A stretch of DNA of 64,000 nucleotides from Atherix ibis. Taxonomy: Eukaryota; Arthropoda; Insecta; Diptera; Athericidae. Each line of letters opens with the position of its first letter. The stretch's first letter is position 1. The position numbers and the translations under genes were made by a program. Below the pieces are notes generated by a model that saw only the letters and a list, made by a program, of their open reading frames with translations, had not been told where the DNA came from and did not search any database. Of the stretch, positions 21,850 to 33,495 are shown one piece after another. Location: NCBI GenBank assembly GCA_958298945.1, contig OY282605.1:21678811-21742810 (forward strand). Reading direction: 5' to 3'.

Positions 21850-22505
21850 ATTTTATAAATTAGTGATTTGTGTCATCATGTGGAGCAAAAGTATTACCTA
21901 AATATTTACCGAATACCTCAGCTTTTACCTCCTTTGCTACTACAAGTGGAATGTCAATTCTTGCGTCAATTTATAACTGGAGATGAGATATGCATACACC
22001 ACTATACGCCTGAAAGTAAACAACAGTCAAAACAGTGGAAAAGGACAGGTGAACGAACCCCGAAGAAGGAAAAGACAATTTTGTAGGCCAACAATATTAT
22101 GGCGATTATTTGCTAGGATGCTAAAGGGATAATCTTTATGGCGATTATTTGCTAGGATACAAAAGGATAATCAAAAACATCTAGCCCAAAAATCACATTC
22201 ATTAGTCGTCGCTAAAGTCAATGATTGAAGTCAACAAACTGAGGTTAGAATTACTTGCTCATCCGCCTTATTCACCTGACGTAGCACTCAACGACTATCA
22301 CCTATTTTCTAACCTCAAAAAATATTTTGGTGGACAATGCTTTGACAGCAACTAGGCAGTTGTTGGTGCTGTAAATGTGTATTTTGAAGAGCTCGACGAA
22401 TAATATTGTAAAAATGGTATAATTAAATTAGACAAACCGGAAAAACCCCCAAAAAAATGTTGATATCTTTATCAGGCCGGAAACTTATCATGCCACCCAC
22501 CCTCG
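21850..22505 (+). mobile_element. DD34D-type mariner, lineage E, partial copy 2
   Basis: N-terminally truncated. Reads FLRQFITGDEICIHHYTPES (first catalytic Asp in TGDE), KQWKRTGERTPKKEKTI, a duplicated ATGGCGATTATTTGCTAGGA block at 22096-22165, then LTTITYF-type sequence for the third Asp region, and ends with the terminal repeat (inverted TACGAGGGTGG) at 22505 beside TA. Directly abuts copy 1; stops throughout. Confidence 0.7.
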
Positions 22506-22509
22506 TAAG

Positions 22510-22765
22510 CCAACATTTGAGGAGATAATTTTCTTCAGCAATAAAGCTAATTTCTCGCTCTTTGGATACATCAATACACAAAATTTTCATATATGGGGCT
22601 CTGAAAACTCAGAAGTGCTTATAGATAACCCATTGTATCCACAAAAAGTATGCATTTTAGTCTGAAGGTCTCATTGGGCCATATTTCTCATTGAGACCTT
22701 TTACCGTCATATCTGAAATTTATGTTATAACCTTGTGATAACCGCTGTTAAATTTTGTCAGATAT
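22510..22765 (+). mobile_element. Lineage-A DD41D mariner fragment (first-Asp region)
   Basis: The + strand reads IIFFSNKANFSLFGYINTQN then FHIWGSENSEVLIDNPLYPQ. This is the region after the first catalytic Asp of lineage A (typically SDEAHFSLSGYVNKQN); the Asp itself appears replaced (SNKA). Neither end is present. Confidence 0.7.
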
Positions 22766-22981
22766 CTATTGATTCAACCATTTTTGAATTCGTCTAAATA
22801 AATTTCTTAAAGAGGAAAGACGAATGAAAACCACGTTATGTTCTGGGTATCTGGAGTGCTGCCATTTTCTCCGGGTTCTCCTTTGCGCTTTTATTAGTTC
22901 GGTGGGATAACTTATTCTAAAATTATTTCTTGTAATTCCATTTGGTGTGATCTCAAAAGCTGCTTTCTGTATGTCAACCAT
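22766..22981 (-). mobile_element. jockey-type LINE ORF2 fragment (linker region)
   Basis: A 71-codon open stretch containing RISYPTELIKAQRRTRRKWQ then HSRYPEHNVVFIRLSSLRNL. The pattern YP..I..KI..+R+.R+.WQ.+RYP....A.NR is typical of the region between the endonuclease and reverse transcriptase of jockey-type LINEs, cytoplasm-translated proteins that nick DNA and reverse-transcribe at the nick. No endonuclease or RT motif is adjacent, so it is an isolated remnant. Confidence 0.75.
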
Positions 22982-23192
22982 AAATTACTCAACTTCACCG
23001 TCAATTTGCTCTCTTGTTTCAAGTGGGGCTTATAGGTTAGGTTAAGGTATTGTCTGAGCTTTTTACCTTTCTACTAGTTAACCGCGGAGGAATTTCTTTG
23101 GGGATTATATTATCGCTGCTAGATTCTGAAAATATTGCTCTTCATGAGCAATTCAAAGAATTATTTTGACAGATCTTTATAACTCGATAATA
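22982..23192. other. Short unassigned spacer
   Basis: No recognisable feature between the LINE fragment and the next mariner. Confidence 0.3.
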
Positions 23193-24440
23193 CGAGGGTC
23201 GTTCAATAAGTCCTTAGAAAATCCGAGAAATTGCACTCGTAGTGTCGGTATAGATTTTTTTTTTGTAAGCAGCAAAGCTGTCAAAAAACATAGCTCGATC
23301 CATAGCGTAGGTGAATTTCTATCGTCGATTAAAATTAACGACATTTATTTCTGCATAACAATGGAAAAAAGCGAGTTCATGGCTGTCATCAAACATCTCC
23401 ATTTGAAATGCTTAAGCCCGAAAGAAATCAAAGCCGAGTTGGATGCAGTTCATGGCACATCTGCACCTGTGTTTGCGACGGTTTACAATTGGGTGAATGA
23501 ATTTAAACGTGGCCGTTCATCCACAAAAGATGAACATCGTTCAGGACGCCCAGTTGGGGTGTCTACTCCTGATATCATCGACAAAATCCACGATCTGATT
23601 TTGAACGATCGGCGAATTAAAGTGCGCGAATTAGTTGAGGCCACGGGCATATCACAAGGTACAGTCGCTTCAATTTTGCATGAAAAATTGTCTGTGAAAA
23701 AAATTTCGGCAAGATGGGTGCCGCGTTTGCTCTCAGAGGAGAATAAGCGCAATCGTGCAGTGGACTCTGAGGCTATGTTGGCACTCTTTCATCGCAATCC
23801 TGCCGAATTCCTTCGTCGATATGTCACCGTGGACGAAACCTGGATACACTACTACACTCCAGAAACGAAGAGTGGATTCTCAAGGGTGAACGGGCTCCAA
23901 GGAAGGCAAAAACTGTGCCATCGGCCGGCAAGGTGATGGCCACGGTGTTTTGGGATTCGCAGGGCATCATTTTTATCGACTACTTGGAAAAAGGAAAAAC
24001 AATAACAGGAGCGTATTACGCGTCGTTATTGCAACGGTTGAGCGAGGAAATGAAAGAGAAACGCCCCCATCTGAAGAAGAAAAAAATCCTCTTGCATCAG
24101 GACAATGCGCGTGTGCACACCTGCGCTGTTTCCATGGCCAAAAGTGTGGAATTGAGAATGGAATTGTTGTAGCATCCCGCTTATTCACCAGATTTGGCCC
24201 CGAGTGACTATTTTCTTTTCCCCAATCTGAAGAAATGGCTTGGCGGACGACGGTTCACTTCCAATGAGGACGTCATTGCTCAAACGGATGAGTATTTTGC
24301 AGAACTTCCGAAATCCTATTTTTTGGACGGGATAAAAATTTTGGAAAAAACGGTTGGAAAAGTTGTTTTTCCATCTTAAGGACTTATTGAACGAACAAAC
24401 AGTTGTTTTTCCATCTTAAGGACTTATTGAACGACCCTCG
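23193..24440 (+). mobile_element. DD34D mariner, lineage F, near full-length
   Basis: 1248 bp. Ends CGAGGGTCGTTCAATAAGTC and its inverse, with TA at 23191-23192 and 24441-24442. The last ~35 bp of the element (GTTGTTTTTCCATCTTAAGG then ACTTATTGAACGA) are present twice, at 24362-24394 and 24402-24434. The 3' terminus is thus tandemly duplicated, leaving an extra copy of the inner terminal repeat. Confidence 0.92.
23361..24379 (+). pseudogene. Mariner transposase (DD34D), lineage F
   Basis: The start is the Met of MEKSEFMAVIKHLHLK (23361); the longer upstream frame is 5'-UTR. The N-terminal helix-turn-helix pair occupies about residues 1-110 (ATVYNWVNEFKRG; EATGISQGTVASIL). WVPRLL links to the catalytic domain with VTVDETWIHYYTPET (first Asp), LLHQDNARVH (second Asp) and SPDLAPSDYFLFPNLKKWLG (third Asp). 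34 residues separate the last two. Two breaks: an ~11-bp deletion after YTPETK shifts the frame near 23868, and an in-frame TAG replaces a codon before HPAYSP (24170). The end, EKTVGKVVFPS, departs from the usual W-x-KCI tail. The full domain order survives, so decay is recent. Confidence 0.92.
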
Positions 24441-24444
24441 TAGT

Positions 24445-26391
24445 ACATTTTTAAATAATTTTTAATTGCTTAATAAAATAAATTATTTTATTTATTTTTG
24501 TTTTCTTATTTTAAAAAAAGCTCTTAAAAAAAATTCTCTTGTCAATTTATTATTGTGTGTTTTTTTCTTCTATAGCTCTAAATTTTTTTTTTAAATATTT
24601 TTACCTTTCATATTTATACGGAAGTTATAAATTTTATTTCGATTTAACATTTCCAATTCCGTTAAATATAGATTGTATATTTCTTTTTTGTAAAAACTAA
24701 GGTTATCTCAATTGATGTTGTTTTTTTTTAAATTTATTTATTTAATTTTTAGTAAAGGGTAGTACATATTTTTGCATTTTGACTCAACTTAACTCCAATA
24801 TTTATTATTAATTCATTTTGTATAGTATTTTTTTCTTACTTCTTCTTAAAATATACTCTAAATATTAATATTATTTGTTTTTTTTTAATGTTTATATAAA
24901 TAATCTGGCATTTAGAAAAATTTGAGGGGAAATTTTTAGAAAAAATTACCTTGAAAATCTGGTGTAAGAAAATACATACAAAAAATATATGCAGTTTACC
25001 GTCTAGCAAACAGTTCAAATGCAGTTGTTGGTAAGGTAAAATTTTTATAAAATTTTATTTTTCGACATTTAATAATGAAGGAAAACTGGTAGTTAAAAAA
25101 AATTTATGCAAATTTAATAGTTTTTTGTCTGTTTTTTTTCTTTTTTTGGTTTTTTTTTTTTGGAATCAAATGTCAATAATTTTTGAGTTTTCTCAATGCT
25201 AATCCGATGCTAAAATATTGGAATCTTGTTGACTGAGAAAGAAACAATCTTATTTTCTGAACGGTGCTGATCTTTCTTGAAAATCTTTTTTTCCAAAGAT
25301 TCGAGAAAAAAAAAATTTTAAAATTTTCAATATTGATTCAGCAAATCCAGTTCTTACGCGAGTTTGTTTATGAATGGTGAGCTCGTTTCCATTTCCTGAT
25401 CAAGAAAATCAGTTGCCATTTTAACGAAATTGTAAACATTTTGTTTTTTTTTCCTTCAGTAATTTACTTTTGACAAATCATTAGTAAATAAATGATTCCA
25501 AAAGAAAAGAAAAAAACCAAAATTTTATAGCTATCAGGTGTAAAGCGAACCTATTGAAAGAAAGAGCAACGAATAATAAAACGGAACCGACAGAATTCTT
25601 CACATCGTAAAATTCCCATGAGAGGGTTTATTTTTAATATTTTTTTTTTGTTTTGGTACAAGAAAAATGCCAATTCTTCAGTGCTATTGATAAAATTACC
25701 CTTTCATCATGGCACAGTAGAATATATGGAATTTTTTTTCTTCTTCAAAAAATCGCATCATTGATAAATTTGGAAAGAAACGTTTTGACTCCTCAATATG
25801 GCCGCTCACATTCATAAATGGAGATGTTCGGGAGATGATGTCGATTTTTCATGTCAAGTACTCATATGCTTGGCAGCTGTTCTCTTAATGATGTTTTAGG
25901 CCTTTTCCATCTTTGAATTTGTTTCTTTATACACCATAAATAGAGGCATCTTTTACGAAAGCAAAAAAAAAAAAATAAAAAAAAACTTGAAGATTTTCTC
26001 GTAATTCGCCTCCTGCTTGATTATTATGAGTTGGTCTTGAAAATTCTTATTTGTAGAAGCAAACTTTCAGTTGGTTTGACATTTTTTCCTTTTTCAAATA
26101 AAGTTTATTAAAAACCATCTGGGCAAAATTACATTTCATTTATTATATATGATATTTTATAATCTTATTGTTGTTGTTAGTTAAAAATCACATTTGGGCT
26201 GTTCGTCGACCTTTTTTTTTGTGGATTTATTGCATTAAAAAATTCGATATTTTTTTCTTTTCTTAGGAATTGCTTGTATTTAAAAAGAATTTACTTAATT
26301 TTTGTCATATAATTTGGATGAAGTTTAAATTAAAGTATGGAAATTTAGTTTATTTTATTCTTTTTCTTTGGTGTTTTTTTTTTTCATCTGA
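24445..26391. other. 1.9-kb AT-rich stretch, no features seen
   Basis: Long T and A runs, no supported gene, repeat or terminal repeat. Confidence 0.4.
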
Positions 26392-26456
26392 AGGGTGTTC
26401 CAAATTGAACGCAAGAAGTAATTTTGTTCGATAGAATAAAGAGATTTATAATTAAA

Positions 26457-27712
26457 ACTTAAATCCGCTGTTTTTTAGTCAAAAAAAAACACATATTTTT
26501 TTTTATTAAAAGCAAAAATAAATTTATTCAAAGTACTTGCCGTCGCTAGCTACACATTTTTTCCATCTCTCGGGCAATTTGTGGATACCACGCCAAAAAA
26601 GTTCCTTCTCTTTCGAGACAAAACACTCATCAAGCCATTTTCGGACGTCTTCGTAAGAATCGAAGTAATGCTCAGCGAGCGCGTGGCCCATCGATATCGA
26701 TGAAAACAGGTGGTGGGGGCCAGGTCTAGTGAATAAGCGGGGTGAGGTAGCACCTCCCAGTTGAGTGTCTCCAAGTAGTTTCTGACCATTTTTGACGTGT
26801 GCGATGGTGCATTGTCGTGGAGTAAAATCAGCTTGTCATGGGTTTGTTGATAATCCGTCCTTGTTTCACGCAGAGCACGGTGCAATTTGATCAGTTGTTG
26901 GTGGTAGCGGTGGGCATTGACAGTTTCACCAGGTTTCAACATCTCATAGTAGACGATACTCTGTTGATCCCACCAAACGCACAGCATCGTCTTCCGTCCG
27001 AAGCGATTTGGTCTTAAGGAAAATGTTGATTGTTGGCCGGGATCAACCCACGATTTCTTGTGTTTAGGATTCTCGAAATATATCCACTTTTCATCGCCTG
27101 TCACAATCCGATGCAGGAACGACTTTCTTTTTTGTCTAGCGAGCAAGATTTCGTATGTGTTTTGGCGTCGCTCCATCTGCCTATAGTTCAATTCATGCGG
27201 CACCCATTTCCCGATCTTTTCAATCTTCCCCATGGCACGTAGACGCATGGTAATGGCTGATTGAGTAATACCCAATTGCTCCGCGAGCATTTTTTGCGAT
27301 TGAGTATCGTCTTCGTCCAAAAGATCCTGCAATTGATGTTCCTCAACCTTCCTAAGCCGATTTTCACGTTTTTTGTCCCACAAGTCAAAATTGCCGTTTT
27401 TGAACCGACGAAACCAATCTCGGCACGTTGTTTCCGATAAAGCACTGCCACCATAGGCCTCCATAAGCATTCGATGCGATTTGGCAAGAAGAAAAGCAGA
27501 GCTTCCCGCATATTCTGTTTTTCTGGCACAAAACTAGACATGATTACCAAAGGAAAAATGTATGTTGTGGTACGAAATTTCTGACAATGTGTACTGATTA
27601 ATGTTGACAGATGTCAAACTCATAAAAAAAAAGTGTGGCGTGCCCATGATAGCTTAATACGCTCACTCACGCCATCTATGACCAAACAGCGGATATAAGC
27701 TTATACACTTGG
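26457..27712 (-). mobile_element. Mos1-like mariner, copy 3, nearly full length
   Basis: The right end, inverted, is CCAAGTGTATAAGCTTATAT with TA at 27713-27714. At the left the sequence CTTAAATCCGCTGTTTTTTA is present but the outermost CCAGGTGTATAAG has been lost, so one terminal repeat is truncated. It is inserted in lineage-D mariner DNA. It is the most complete of the three Mos1-like copies. Confidence 0.88.
26524..27541 (-). pseudogene. Mos1-like mariner transposase, copy 3
   Basis: Begins MSSFVPEKQNMREALLF (27541). A deletion near 27485 shifts frame before the first helix-turn-helix. From 27470 the frame is open for about 300 codons: ETTCRDWFRRFKNGNFDLWD, LDEDDTQSQKMLAEQLGITQ (second helix-turn-helix), KWVPHEL linker, VTGDEKWIYFENP (first Asp), LHDNAPSHTSK (second Asp), then HPAYSLDLAPTT where a small indel removes the third catalytic Asp and shifts frame. 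The tail CVASDGKYFE-like end lies in the original frame up to 26524. Overall length fits the family (~345 aa). Inactive because of two frameshifts and loss of the third Asp. Confidence 0.92.
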
Positions 27713-28325
27713 TAATTCATAAAACATGCTTATGTATGAAAAGCCTCCACGGCTTTGCTGGCTTATACTCACTCTTTTGTTGAAATTTTCCACGACCGGT
27801 TTGCATAATAAATGTGGCTGAATTTTGTTGATACAGTGCTTAATTATCTCCTTTAAGGCGTCGGTGGTCGTGAACTTATTGGCATAAGCCTGACACTTAA
27901 AAAAATCCCAAAAAAAAGAGTCGAATGGCGTTAAATCGCATGATCTGAGCTGCCAATTCTGATCACTAAAACGGAAAATTACACAAACAAGAAATGTTTC
28001 ATCCAGTAATTGAATTGTTTTTTGGACTGTATGACATTTGGCACCGTCTTTTTAAAAACACATGTCGTACATACTCATATCTTGCAATTTAGGCACAAAA
28101 AACTGAATTATCAGCGACGCAAAATTCAAATTTTGCATGTTATGTGGGACACCCTATACAGCTATAATTAAGTGAAAAGCCAATTTTAAATAACAAAGAT
28201 TGGAAAGAAGCTAAAAACTAGGAAGGATCCATCCTAGAAGATCCCCCAGCTGGTATTTTTTTTAAATACCGCTGATTATTAAATCGAAAAATTCGAAGTA
28301 ATTTGATTAAAACGTTAATTAAAAT

Positions 28326-29738
28326 GGGATTATTCAATTTATGCATCGGAAAGTAAAGCTCAATAAAGCAACTTTTAAATTCAGATTTGGTTAAAATTTT
28401 ATAATTATTATAATGCTTATAATAATTTCAATATTATTCATTGCCAATATTATTCTAATTACCGCTATGAGATTTTTTATAGGACTTGATACTTTTAGGG
28501 AAAAAACTTCAAGTTATAGTGCTTAAAATTGAGCAAAATGCACCCTAGGCAGTTGCTTTTTTGCGAATGCACAAAAGTTGCTTTTTGCGAATGCACAGTT
28601 ACTTGTGGTTTTTTTAGAGCCACACAAGTAATTGTGTATTTTTTTTATTAATTTTATTTAATTGACGTATCCACCGACCAATAAATAAGCCTCATCACTG
28701 CAAAAATTTAATACTGACGGTTAGTATGATAGCCACCTTTTTTGGATCAGAATTTAAAGATTTTTTACTACACAAACAAACAAAAATTTAGGCCAAATTC
28801 TTCACATTTAGGACACATTTTATTTGCTTGAATTTGAAGATATTCAACCACACAAATACCACAAATTTTTGCTTTATTTTATAACGAAAAGTTTTTTTTT
28901 CGAGGGTTGGTGATGTCAATCGACCTACAAGATCGTGCGATTTGACGCTGTTGGATTTTTTCTTACCGAGCTACGTGAAAAATTATATTCACGAAAACAA
29001 TACTTATCAGACGGCCATAGTGCTTAGAATTGAGCAAAGTGCACACTTTTCGCGAATGCACAATTACCTGTGGGGTTTTTAGAGCCCACTATATGGGAAT
29101 TTTATTTTATTGGCATATCCACAGAGAGAAAAATAAGCCTCAAAGCTGCAAACAAATTTATTCCAAAAACGGTTGTTCTTTGAAATTAAAAAACCTGGCA
29201 GTATGATAGCTACCTTTTCTGCTCTTAATTTAAATACTTTTTACTACACAAACAAATAAAAATTCGGATCAAAATCTTCACATTTAGAAATTTTGAAAAT
29301 TTTCAATCACACAAACACCACAAATTTTTGCTTTATTGCATAAAAAGTTCTCAGAACACGTAATTCCTTCGAGGGTTGGTGATGTCAATCGATCTACAAG
29401 ATCGTGCGATTTGACGCCGTTGGATTTTCTCTTACGAAGCTACATGAACTCTTATATTTACAAAAACAATCCTCAAACTTTAGAGCATTTAATAACCAAC
29501 ATCCGTTACTATAACGGCCAAATCATAGTCCAGAATATGCAAAAAAAATCATCAAAACTTTTCCCAAAAATATCGAGTTTTACAAAAAGTCTCTTTCGCC
29601 AATTACGTGAATTACGTTTTATTATTACAAATAATGGCAATGTCCAATTAATATAATTATTACAAAAATTTATAAAAATCTGAATTTAAAATGTGCTCTA
29701 TTTAATTTTACTTTCTAAACCATAAACTGGATAAAACC
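28326..29738. mobile_element. Lineage-A DD41D foldback element with tandem core
   Basis: Both outer ends are the lineage-A 3' terminus, pointing inward: left ATTCAATTTATGCATCGG then AAAGTAAAG and AATTCAGATTTGG; right, inverted, the same order. The core holds mosaic pieces from both strands in two tandem units of about 500 bp (28518-29018 and 29019-~29500). Each unit has a - strand segment (GAATTGAGCAAA, TTTTAGAGCC) joined to a + strand segment (GGTTGGTGATGTCAATCGA and ACAAGATCGTGCGATTTGAC). The + strand end encodes TRSCDLTPLDFLL and the C-terminal region (29385-29656). Non-coding overall. Confidence 0.75.
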
Positions 29739-32631
29739 CTTTTTTATTACCAAAGTCTCATTTTATCAAAAAAAAAAATAAACAAAATTTAAAAAAAATA
29801 AGTAATAGAAAAAATTAAAAACTGACCTGACCTTTGGCTTTAGCTCAAATAAATCTTATATTTACTAGTCAATCTGCAAATAATTGTATTTTCCCATAAA
29901 ATCTTCATGGTCATGTATGAAATTGTTACTAATCACAATATTCTGGTATATTTTCGAATAGAGGAAGACGCCAGAATTTTTTCTAGATGCGAACAGTAAG
30001 TACAAGGCGACAATTGCCATCTGTAAAGACCCAAAGAGTCCATAAAAAATAATCTAAAAACAAAAATATATAAACTGGAACAACCGAAAACATGTTAAGT
30101 TGGGTCGAGTGATTATAAATACGCAGCCTACAGTGGGAAATGTGTTCACACAAACACTAAAATTTTTTTTTTTCAAGCGGCAAATTTTCACAAATCCCAA
30201 GACAGAGTTCGAGTCAAAGTCGATGCCATCCGCGATCCGATACTTTAAAGACAAACCCAGCAGAATTGCCGTCCAAAGCATAAGAGCCCCCCCCCCCTTC
30301 CCCACTCGAATTGGAGTGGATCTCTCGTATGTGTGCTGGTGGAGTCACAAAAGCAGCTGAAAGCTTCAGTTGGGTTAGTCTTTGTCGAGGAGTGCGGTAT
30401 GCCTATCGTCTGTCATTCGAACAGGTAGCAGTCGTAATCCGAAAGTCAAACTCTACCGACCAGTACCAGTGCCGATGGACACTATTAATCCAGGTGCGCG
30501 CTCATAGATCGACGTGCCCATTAAGCACATCAAAAAATATCACAAACACTCACACTCAACTTTTAAGTCGGTCGTCTCACTTTATTCTCGTAGATTAACC
30601 AAAAAAAAAAAGAAGAAAAAAACAACAGAAAATTTGTTGCAAAAATAAATTACCAAAAAATAAAAATAAAACACTTTTTTAATAAATGAAAATATTTAAA
30701 AAAAAAAAAAAAAAACAAGTGTAAAGAAAGTTCCTCCAACTCGTAATTCTTGTCGCGATGTTCTTTCGATTTAAAGTGTGCGCGGCGCAGATCCAACTTA
30801 CAGAAGACTTCAATGAATGGCGGTGGTTTTTCGTTTTCTGCGGTGGTTTTACATAAAAAAAAAACGAAAATTTGTTGGTTTTTTTTTTTTGGTTCTTGAA
30901 TAAAATTTATAAAAGTGCAAATTTTTTGATCGAACGGTGATTTCTGAGTTGGCACTATTAACAGTGCGGGGGCTCATAATACTCCTCGAACAAATTTAGT
31001 ATATAGTTTGGGCTCGTGTACGTTTAGTGGTCCACTTTTGGTGAACTTTAAAAATAAAATTTTATTGTTTTTTTTACTAAAATGGATCCAAGCACAACAA
31101 CTTGGCTGGTTTTTTTTTTTTTTTTGAAGACAAAAATTACGAAAAAAGTGTAAAAAGTGATGTCATTTCGGTCTTTTTCGGTGTTTCGATGGTCGGTTTG
31201 CATACCAAATAATCTCGGCATTAACATGAACACATCGCATCGTAACGTATCGTGTCGTATTCTATTGTAGCTAGACAGACCGCATCGTATCGCGTTGATG
31301 AGTTTAGGTTTTTTTTTTTTTGATGCCGCCCATTAAAACTAGCTCTCCTCCACACGCGTATCATATGAAAATAGTGTCGAATTTCCATACTGCCCTATAT
31401 TTTTATGAACGTACGAGCGCACTTATTTACGAGTACATATTGCGATAACATTTGCAGTGTTTAGAACGTTTGTAAAAGCAAAGATGTTCGTCGTCGGGTG
31501 TTCTTCTTTTTTACCCTTTTCTCTTTCGCTCTCTTTATTTTCATGTTAATAATAATAATAATAAAAAATTATGAAAAATATCATATTTACTCGTTAGGAA
31601 TTTTTGTCTTTTAGTTTTTTTTTCCTTCTTCTTTGATTGTATTTGCATTTTTTTTGCAAGTATCGTCGTCTGCCCTTGTCAGTGGCCCCAAAAGTCTTCG
31701 TTTCTCACTTGTCCATTTGTGGTATCTTTTAAGAGATTTCACTACTTCTTAAGTATTTGAGATGACAAGAAAAAAAGAATAAAAATTTTATGAAAACGAA
31801 AATTACAATATTATCTGTGATAAAAACTATGCCTAAGAAATCGGAAACTAAAACCGCATATTGGTTATAATTCTCTGTGGTTATAGAAGTCGTCGTGTGG
31901 CTTTGAAGGCCCCCAAGATCAACCAGATGTATTTCGGTTTGTTTGTGAAATTAAATTATGAAAAATACGTGATGATAACGTTTTGAATAACATAGAAGCA
32001 AAAAAAAAACATGAAAATTAAAAACAATTTCAATATTATTTATGCAAATTTGCGGTGGAAATGTGATAATATTAATTTATTATAAGCGTTTGAGTGGTGA
32101 ATAAAAAAATCCACTTCATTCATTAATATGATAGGAAAAAGTGATTTTTTTTTACCTTTCTTAACGTTCATTAAAAAAATATATATATATATAACATACA
32201 CATATTAAATAAATTTGTACAGATTTTCCATCGAAAGTTATTTGATTTATAAAGTATTATTTTTCGAAAGAAAATTTTTACTAATAAAAAGTATTTTTCT
32301 CATATTTATTATTTTAAATTATTTTGAATCAAGTCAAATTAGAAAGGAGAGGGGAAGGGGGTAGGCTATCTGGGGGTCCTTGATAAATGCACCTCTAATC
32401 ATTGTCCTTATTTGAAAATAAATTTTTTTATGGCCTTTTTTATGTTTTTGTTGCATTTTTTTTTATTTTTATTTATTTTAATGCCCTCTTAAATGTAGGC
32501 AAAATTTTACTATTTACAATATTTCTTTTTTAGAAATATAAACTGCCTTTTATATTTTATGAAAGATTTTTTAAAAAAAATTCTAAAGGGTTTTAGTAAT
32601 TTAAAATTTTTAATTAGAAATGATACTAAAA
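29739..32631. other. Non-repetitive block, less AT-rich part 30.1-31.5 kb
   Basis: No TE motif recognised. 30090-30600 is less AT-rich and has a TATAAATA word at 30116 and an arthropod-initiator-like TTCAGTTG at about 30366. Two overlapping ORFs (30100-30360, 30311-30598) give no recognisable protein. 31220-31300 has a loose repeat of CATCG/CGTATCGT words. Poly-C at 30288-30298, (AAT)n at about 31548-31565 and (AT)n near 32178-32195 are simple repeats. It may be a host promoter or 5' UTR, weakly supported. Confidence 0.3.
30116..30130 (+). promoter_or_regulatory. Possible TATA-like element
   Basis: TATAAATACG lies at the left edge of the only sizeable non-repetitive, less AT-rich block. A further initiator-like TCAGTT is 250 bp downstream, so the two are not paired. 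In such AT-rich DNA the word can occur by chance. Confidence 0.12.
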
Positions 32632-33495
32632 CAATTTCCAATTTGTTCTTCGGAAAGTAAAGTTAAATAAAATGTAATTAAAATTCAGATTTCGATGAGG
32701 TTTTTATTTCATTATATTGCTTGGACGTTGTCATTATTTAAATGGTTGCCAAAAGACACCTTGCAGTATAAAATCTGTTTGAGGTATTTTTTTTTTGGTT
32801 GATCTTTTTGCATACTTCTAACTATAATTAATAAATTACTTGTGAGATGTTGGGTTTTAAATGCTTTGAAAATTTAATTATTCTTTTAAATTTTGAGGAT
32901 TTTTATCTCTTACGTAGCCCTACAAGAAAAAATCCAACGGTGTCGGCGTCAAATCGCACGATCTTGGTAGAGGCCAATTGACATAATCGAATCTCGAAAT
33001 TATGCGTCCAGGAAACTTTACAGATAATAAAGCCAAAATTTGTGTAGTTGAAAATCGTCAAATTAAGGCCAATAAAAGGCGGACTAAATGTGCAGATTTT
33101 GGCCTGAATTTTTTTTTTGATTGTGTAGAAAAAAAATCTTCAAATTCTGGTCAAAAAAGGTGGCTACGATACTGCCAGGTTTTTTCAGTTTTAAAGAATA
33201 ACCACTTTTGGAACAAAATTTTTGCAGCGATGAGGCTCATTTATTGCTTGGTTGATAGATCAATAAAACAAAATTATTATATATTTTGTTGAAACCATAT
33301 ATAATCCCCAAAATTGACCACAAAAATCTATCTTTGTTTTATATTTTTAAATGATAACGTCAGACCAAAATACACAGACAGCCAACAGTCACTTTTTACG
33401 AATACAATGGCTTCAGCATAATCATTTTAGGATTCTCAGAGCCTTATCTACAGTGATTTTACTAATTGATGTATTCATGAGCCTCATTTAGCCAT
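32632..33495 (-). mobile_element. rosa-like DD41D mariner, lineage A, degenerate copy
   Basis: Left end CCAATTTGTTCTTCGGAAAG then TAAAGTTAAAT matches the 3' terminus. Inside: TTACTTGTGAGATGTTGGG, CAAATCGCACGATCTTGG, AATTATGCGTCCAGG and CAACAGTCACTTTTTACG in lineage order. The right terminus is missing. Part of the centre (33070-33170) is a scrambled segment related to the core of the 28-kb copy (GTGTAGAAAAAAAATCTTC, TGGTCAAAAAAGGTGGCTAC). The ORF at 33002-33292 is a chance reading. Confidence 0.7.

Larger units (their letters stand above)
26392..28165 (-). mobile_element. rosa-like DD41D mariner, lineage D, split by a Mos1-like mariner
   Basis: Outer ends AGGGTGTTCCAAATTGAACG (left) and inverted AGGGTGTCCCACATAACATG (right). 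On the - strand, 27720-28110 carries degraded MCFKKTVPN-type second-Asp sequence, RSCDLTPLDSF-like (CAATTGGCAGCTCAGATCAT region read on the other strand), and ALKEIIKHCINKI-like helix, with stops. The Mos1-like element 26457-27712 interrupts it near its 3' end. Confidence 0.75.

Noticed and set aside
30311..30598. 95-codon ORF in the less AT-rich block
   Set aside because: No domain recognised, no upstream coding context; an open frame of this size can occur by chance in GC-richer DNA.
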